The position numbers and the translations under genes are program-made. The notes under the pieces are model-generated. The model did no database searches. It was not told where the DNA came from and saw nothing but the letters and a program-made list of their open reading frames with translations. From Cochliopodium minus (lineage: Eukaryota > Discosea > Himatismenida > Cochliopodiidae): DNA of 23,796 nucleotides. The stretch covers positions 22,314 to 46,109 of the forward strand of contig JAMYWO010000112.1 in the NCBI GenBank assembly GCA_024220525.1, read 5' to 3'. Below are positions 19,894 to 23,796 of this stretch, in pieces. The first letter of the stretch is position 1. Every line of letters starts with the position of its first letter.

Positions 19894-21956
19894 ATGAAAG
19901 AATATGATGTATTAATACTTGGTGGTGGAGTAAGTGGAATCTCTGCAGCATATCATCTCAAAAATAAATGCAAAACAAAACCAAACTTTTTAATTTTGGA
20001 ATCTGAACCAAGGTATACTTGATTCAATCAGATATTAATCATAATTTGATCAAAATATTGAGTTTATAATGCAAATATTTGTTTATATAGTAAAAATATT
20101 TTTATTTACAAAGTTTTGGAGGAACATGGGCAAGAATATGTTATCCAGGAATAAGATCAGATTCAGATATGTTCACTTATGCTTTTGATTGGTACCCATG
20201 GTTAAAAGAAAAGAAATATGCAAAGGGTGGAGAAATATTAAATTATTTGGAAGAGGCTATTGCATATGCAGGAAGTAAATTCAAACACCATTTTTATATT
20301 GCTTTGATTATTAAATTTCATAAAAAGTAAAATCAAATTTTGAATACAACACAAAGGTTGTTGATGCATCATTCAATACAAATGAACACAAATGGACTTT
20401 GAAAGCAGAAAATGGAAAAGAATACAAAGCAAAATATCTATTTAATGCAACCGGATATTATTCATATGAATCAGGTATTACAAATAAAATGCTTCAAATT
20501 AAAATGATTCAAAGAATTACGTTGAAAAATTGATTTATATCTTTCAATAAATTAAATTTTTTTTTCCTAAAGGATATACTCCTCCATTTGAGGGATTGGA
20601 CAAGTTTGAAGGAAAGGTTGTACACTGCCACAACTGGAAACCCAAACTAGAAGATTACAAGGAGAAAAAAGTAGTAGTGATAGGAAGTGGAGCAACAGCA
20701 GCTTCTGTATGTCCTGCGATATCAGATGATTCAAAATCAGTTACAATGGTTAAATAAAAGATTTTTTAAATAAATTTTTTTAATTAAATTTTTTTTAATA
20801 ATTTAAATTAAATTTTTTTTTTTTAAAGTTACAAAGATCTCCTGGCTATTATTTTGCTGACAGCTCGGTTCCTTTCGTATTTGTTTTTTTAAAAAAGATT
20901 TTAGGGTTGAAGCTGGCTTATACTGTGGCGCGTTTTTTCAATTTTATGTTCACATTCCTAGCTGCAGTTTTGGCTCCCTTCATTCCAGGTCTTCTCCGTT
21001 CTTTATTCAAACTTGATCACAAAAGACAAAATTTACCCAAAGATTTTGACATCGAAAAACATTTCACTCCCAAGTATAATGTTTGGGAAGAGAGGGTTTG
21101 TATGATTGAAGATTCTGATTTCTTTAAGAAGGTAATAAAAAAAAATAATTTTATTTTTTTAAATTTTTATATAGAAATTTTTTATTATGTTTTATTTTTT
21201 ATAAAGAATTTTTTCATTTGATTTCTAAATTTTTTAAAAACTTTAAATTTAATTGAATATTAAAAAATCCTAGATTAAAGAAAGAAAATTGAATGTAGTC
21301 ACTGATGAAGTAGAAAGGTTTGATGAAAAAGGAATCATTTTGAAATCAGGAGAAAGATTAGACGCAGAATTGGTAGCTTTGGCAACGGGATTCCACTTGA
21401 CCACCAATTTTCCTTTCCCCTCCAATCTCAACGTGAAAATCGATGATGTGCCCTACAATGTCACTCAACACTATTTGTACTCAAGTGCAATAATGTCAGG
21501 TATTCCCAATCTTGTTTTCACTATGGGTAGAAAATTTTTTTTTAAACTTTATTTAAACATTTTTTTTTGTCTTTGTTTTTAAGAGAATTTTTTTTTCTAT
21601 AAGTTATTTTTAAAGAGATTTTATTTTAAACATTGTTTTTTTCTCATTTCTTTTCTTGAATAGGATATGCAAAGTTTAGTTGGACTTTTAAAGCTGATTT
21701 GGTATCCATATTTTTTTGTAGACTGCTTTCTGAAATGGACAGAACAGGTCTCGAAAACTTTCAAGTGCAAACCCCCAAAGATCTCCCCTCTCTCCCTATG
21801 GAATCTTTTTTTGGGATCAAATCAAATTACCTCAAAAGGGCTCAAGCCACCTTTCCGAAATTTTCTAGTGGATTGTGGAACATCACTCAGTTTCCAAATG
21901 TTGATTTGTGGAGATTGAAATATGCTCCCTTTCAATCTGAATTGATATTTTATTGA
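19894..21956 (+). CDS. Baeyer-Villiger-type flavin monooxygenase
   Basis: Seven exons, 19894-20012, 20114-20274, 20328-20474, 20573-20748, 20829-21131, 21274-21526 and 21664-21956, give 483 aa ending in TGA. Introns are 53-142 nt. The FAD-binding Rossmann motif is LGGGVSGISAA (about 9-19). FGGTW and YPGIRSDSDMFTYAFDW follow. The fingerprint FxGxxxHxxxW is exact at 154-164 (FEGKVVHCHNW); Trp at its end is the Baeyer-Villiger form, where classical FMOs have Tyr or Phe. The NADPH Rossmann motif is VVVIGSGATAAS (176-187), and the linker has NATGYY (133-137). ALATGF appears in the C-terminal half. These enzymes use NADPH, FAD and O2 to insert oxygen into ketones or heteroatom compounds. A hydrophobic stretch in exon 5 (FNFMFTFLAAVLAPFIPGLL) may contact membrane. 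O2 use would be notable if the host is anaerobic. Confidence 0.95.
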
Positions 21957-21988
21957 TTTTTCTATTAAAATACTTTCTGTATCTTGTG

Positions 21989-21989
21989 N
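21989..21989. other. Ambiguous base (n)
   Basis: The only undetermined base in the window. It lies just downstream of the monooxygenase stop, outside any coding exon I model. Confidence 0.95.
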
Positions 21990-22143
21990 GACATTAATCC
22001 AAACTGAAAGTCAATCTGAAAAAATTGTTAAAATTGTATCAAAAAAATTGTAAAAAATTTTTTTTTATTTAAATTTTGTCTAATAATAAAAGTGGATCTT
22101 GGAAAACAAGAATTTGATGTTCAAAAGATCTCTTTATGGATTA

Positions 22144-22594
22144 TTAAGGGTGTAGTCTCACTTGTACTACAAATTCATTTACACTTTCCAACTTTATACA
22201 ATTTTGATATTTGTTAGATCATTATTTTTAAAAATTTTTTTAAAAAAGAAATATTTTTCTTACAATGTGCAGTTTATTTTTATTTTTTGGTTCCCACTCA
22301 AGATTGAAGTAAGTCTTGGGATGGTCCATTTCTAATGGCAGGTTGCAAAGAGAAACAGCTGAATCAGAAGTTAACAGAGCAATCTATTTAAAGTTGATGG
22401 AAACATGAAAACAAAAAGATTTAAAAGTATCAAATTTTTTTATCAACTTATTGTTGAATGGAAATTTAAGATGAACAAAATTTTTTGAAATCACCACGCG
22501 CTAGTTTTTTTGATTATATCAATTTTTTTTTTCGTTGAATTTGATATTAAAATATTTTAAACCAATAGGATGTGAAACTAAATATAACTACCAT
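22144..22594 (-). CDS. Tiny three-exon gene or 3' end of a gene, unknown function
   Basis: Two exons are well supported: 22264-22383 (40 codons, between TAAATAG and GTAAGA) and 22144-22191 (15 codons plus TAA), with a 72-nt intron in phase 0. They read IALLTSDSAVSLCNLPLEMD..., continue through FNLEWEPKNKNK and end LESVNEFVVQVRLHP. Upstream, ATG at 22592-22594 is followed at once by GTAGTT and fits in phase, giving a 56-aa product. That short exon could instead extend back to an acceptor at 22614 with more exons before it. I recognise no family. It lies tail to tail with the monooxygenase gene. The base composition is coding-like, but this could be a remnant. Confidence 0.45.
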
Positions 22595-22672
22595 ATAATA
22601 CCCCTCATGAGTACTGTTTAATTTTTTTTTCAGAATTTTGCAAAAAATTTTTTTTTTAATTTGATAATAACG

Positions 22673-23695
22673 TTAAAAAAGGTCTGGAAGATCTCCTGCT
22701 AAACCAAAGATGGTCTTTATTTTAGTGGGACCAAATGCAACTGTATTAATAGGATACAATAATATGTGGATTGTTAAATTTTTCAAGATTTTTTTATTAC
22801 TATTAAAGATCAAAATTTTTAAAATAAATTTAATTATTTTTAATAAATTTCAATTATTGCTGATTCTCAGGAATGGAATTTTATCCACACTATTAAATGA
22901 ATTATTGAAAAATTAATTACAAACTTCTCTTGTTGTATTTTTGGCAGGAGGTGGGCGAAACAACACACTATTTGAAGCGACAACCCAATGTTCATTTTCT
23001 TGATAGTTGTTTTCTTTTAAAATTTTTATGAGTGCTTTTGATTCATTGTCTAGTGGGAGGGAAACTGTTTTCCATTTATAGTTTTTTGTCCAGGATGTGA
23101 TGTGATGAAGATTTGTTTCCCCACTTCTCGGTCTGTTAATATCTTTGGAGATAAACACATTTCTCATTGCACTCTCTATCCAATTAACAGCCAAAGTATC
23201 TACTTGTTTGTTTGTGTTGATTTTGTTTTGTTTGGAAAATTGGCTCTCGAATATTTCAGTAGAATTTTGAATGGGTGCTCTTTGTTCTTTCACAACAATT
23301 TCAGTGTAAGGAGCCAAGTGACCTGTGATTCCGTGAGTGTGAAGTGTGATGTATTCTTTTACATTAACACCAAATACTTTCTTCAATAAAACTCTTTCGA
23401 CAAAGGCATAGATCCATATTTGTATTCTCCATCCCGGAATAGAGAGAGTTTCGAAGTTGCTGTACGCCAAGAATTGGATGATGGTTATACACTCGAGTAA
23501 AGACGTACAATGGTTCAGATTATCTCCTTTGACTTTGAGGTAAGGAACAATAGTTGTACTGTAACCTGCCAAAATATTTCTCGCCTTTTTCCCGCTCATT
23601 TGATTCGGAGATTTCTTGCTCTTTCCTCCACTATTTTTTTTGAAATTTTCGATGTCAATGTATCCTTCATCTTCGAAACCACCCATTATCACCAT
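22673..23695 (-). CDS. Unknown protein, faintly similar to transposase-like C-terminal regions
   Basis: Exon 22921-23695, joined by a 180-nt intron (GTAATT...ATACAG) to 22673-22740, gives 280 aa from the ATG at 23695 to TAA. The frame stays open to 23725 without an earlier ATG. The core segment LHTHGITGHLAPY, followed about 15 residues later by NSTEIFESQFSKQNK, recalls the His-rich stretch and Glu-containing segment found in several large transposase-like protein families, but I cannot name one. A Lys/Ser-rich region lies near the N-terminus and a Pro-rich patch (RPPPAKNTT) near the last splice site. The last exon reads FAFGPTKIKTIFGLAGDLPD and matches in phase. An intron would be unusual for an active transposon gene, so a domesticated or ordinary host gene is also possible. 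It probably continues past the window. Confidence 0.55.
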
Positions 23696-23710
23696 CCAAT
23701 TTCCTTTCAC

Positions 23711-23796
23711 GTAATGTAATGAATCTTACGGGATTAGATCCGGAATAACTCAAAGTATCTCTAATTGCATTATAGAGGTCTTCTGTGACGTGAGGC
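23711..23796 (-). other. Right edge, possible upstream coding sequence
   Basis: The minus strand from 23796 inward is open in one frame (reading DLYNAIRDTLSYSGSN) and has coding-like composition. It may be an upstream exon of the gene that follows or belong to a gene outside the window. The window ends before this can be resolved. Confidence 0.35.

Noticed and set aside
22681-22916. Plus-strand exon pair reading KPKMVFILVGPNATVLIGYN then a short tail
   Set aside because: It has AG/GTTAAA borders and is open, but no upstream plus-strand exon connects to it. The minus-strand reading joins in phase to the long frame at 22921-23695.
1-23796. CRISPR arrays, tRNA or rRNA genes, LTRs or terminal inverted repeats
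   Set aside because: None could be recognised on either strand by eye.

Overview
The window is very AT-rich eukaryotic nuclear DNA from a protist. Coding regions rise to moderate GC. Non-coding DNA is almost pure A/T and full of homopolymers. Proteins carry long Asn/Gln tracts, and genes are cut by many short GT-AG introns. I modelled 41 introns, mostly 44-160 nt, with a few inflated to 180-480 nt. TAA, TAG and TGA all end genes, so the code is standard. Gene content (Rap1-type GTPase, TKL-like kinase with a PH domain, ankyrin protein, RING E3 ligase, MT-A70 methyltransferase, possible CENP-K) fits an amoeboid protist, for example an amoebozoan or Anaeramoeba-like organism. That assignment is inference only. 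No prokaryotic features, rRNA or tRNA were recognised.

Layout. Plus strand, 333-5851: an Asn/Gln-rich coiled-coil protein (3 exons), a triple zinc finger/UBA/RING ubiquitin ligase (2 exons) and a secreted Gln/Tyr-rich protein (1 exon). Minus strand, 6070-19378: six genes in the same direction. From low to high coordinate they are an MT-A70 adenine methyltransferase (6 exons), a small acidic protein of unknown role (4 exons), a CENP-K-like coiled-coil protein (3 exons), a 19-exon protein kinase with a PH domain and a PTB/FERM-F3-like lobe, an ankyrin/coiled-coil protein (2 exons) and an intronless Rap1. Plus strand, 19894-21956: a 7-exon Baeyer-Villiger-type flavin monooxygenase. Minus strand, 22144 to the right edge: a tiny three-exon gene and a protein faintly like transposase C-terminal regions.

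The exon models were built by hand from phase-matched splice sites, and every multi-exon model closes in frame. The most striking result is in the kinase gene. Its conserved core can be read only if three microexons of 3, 7 and 2 nt are included. They supply bases for the LPWELR, HRDLKCEN and CGTDEFMAPEV motifs.

Functionally the genes do not form a pathway. Rap1, the PH-domain kinase and the ubiquitin ligase are signalling genes. The methyltransferase, the acidic protein and the CENP-K-like gene could all act on chromatin and lie side by side, but nothing in the sequence shows they work together.
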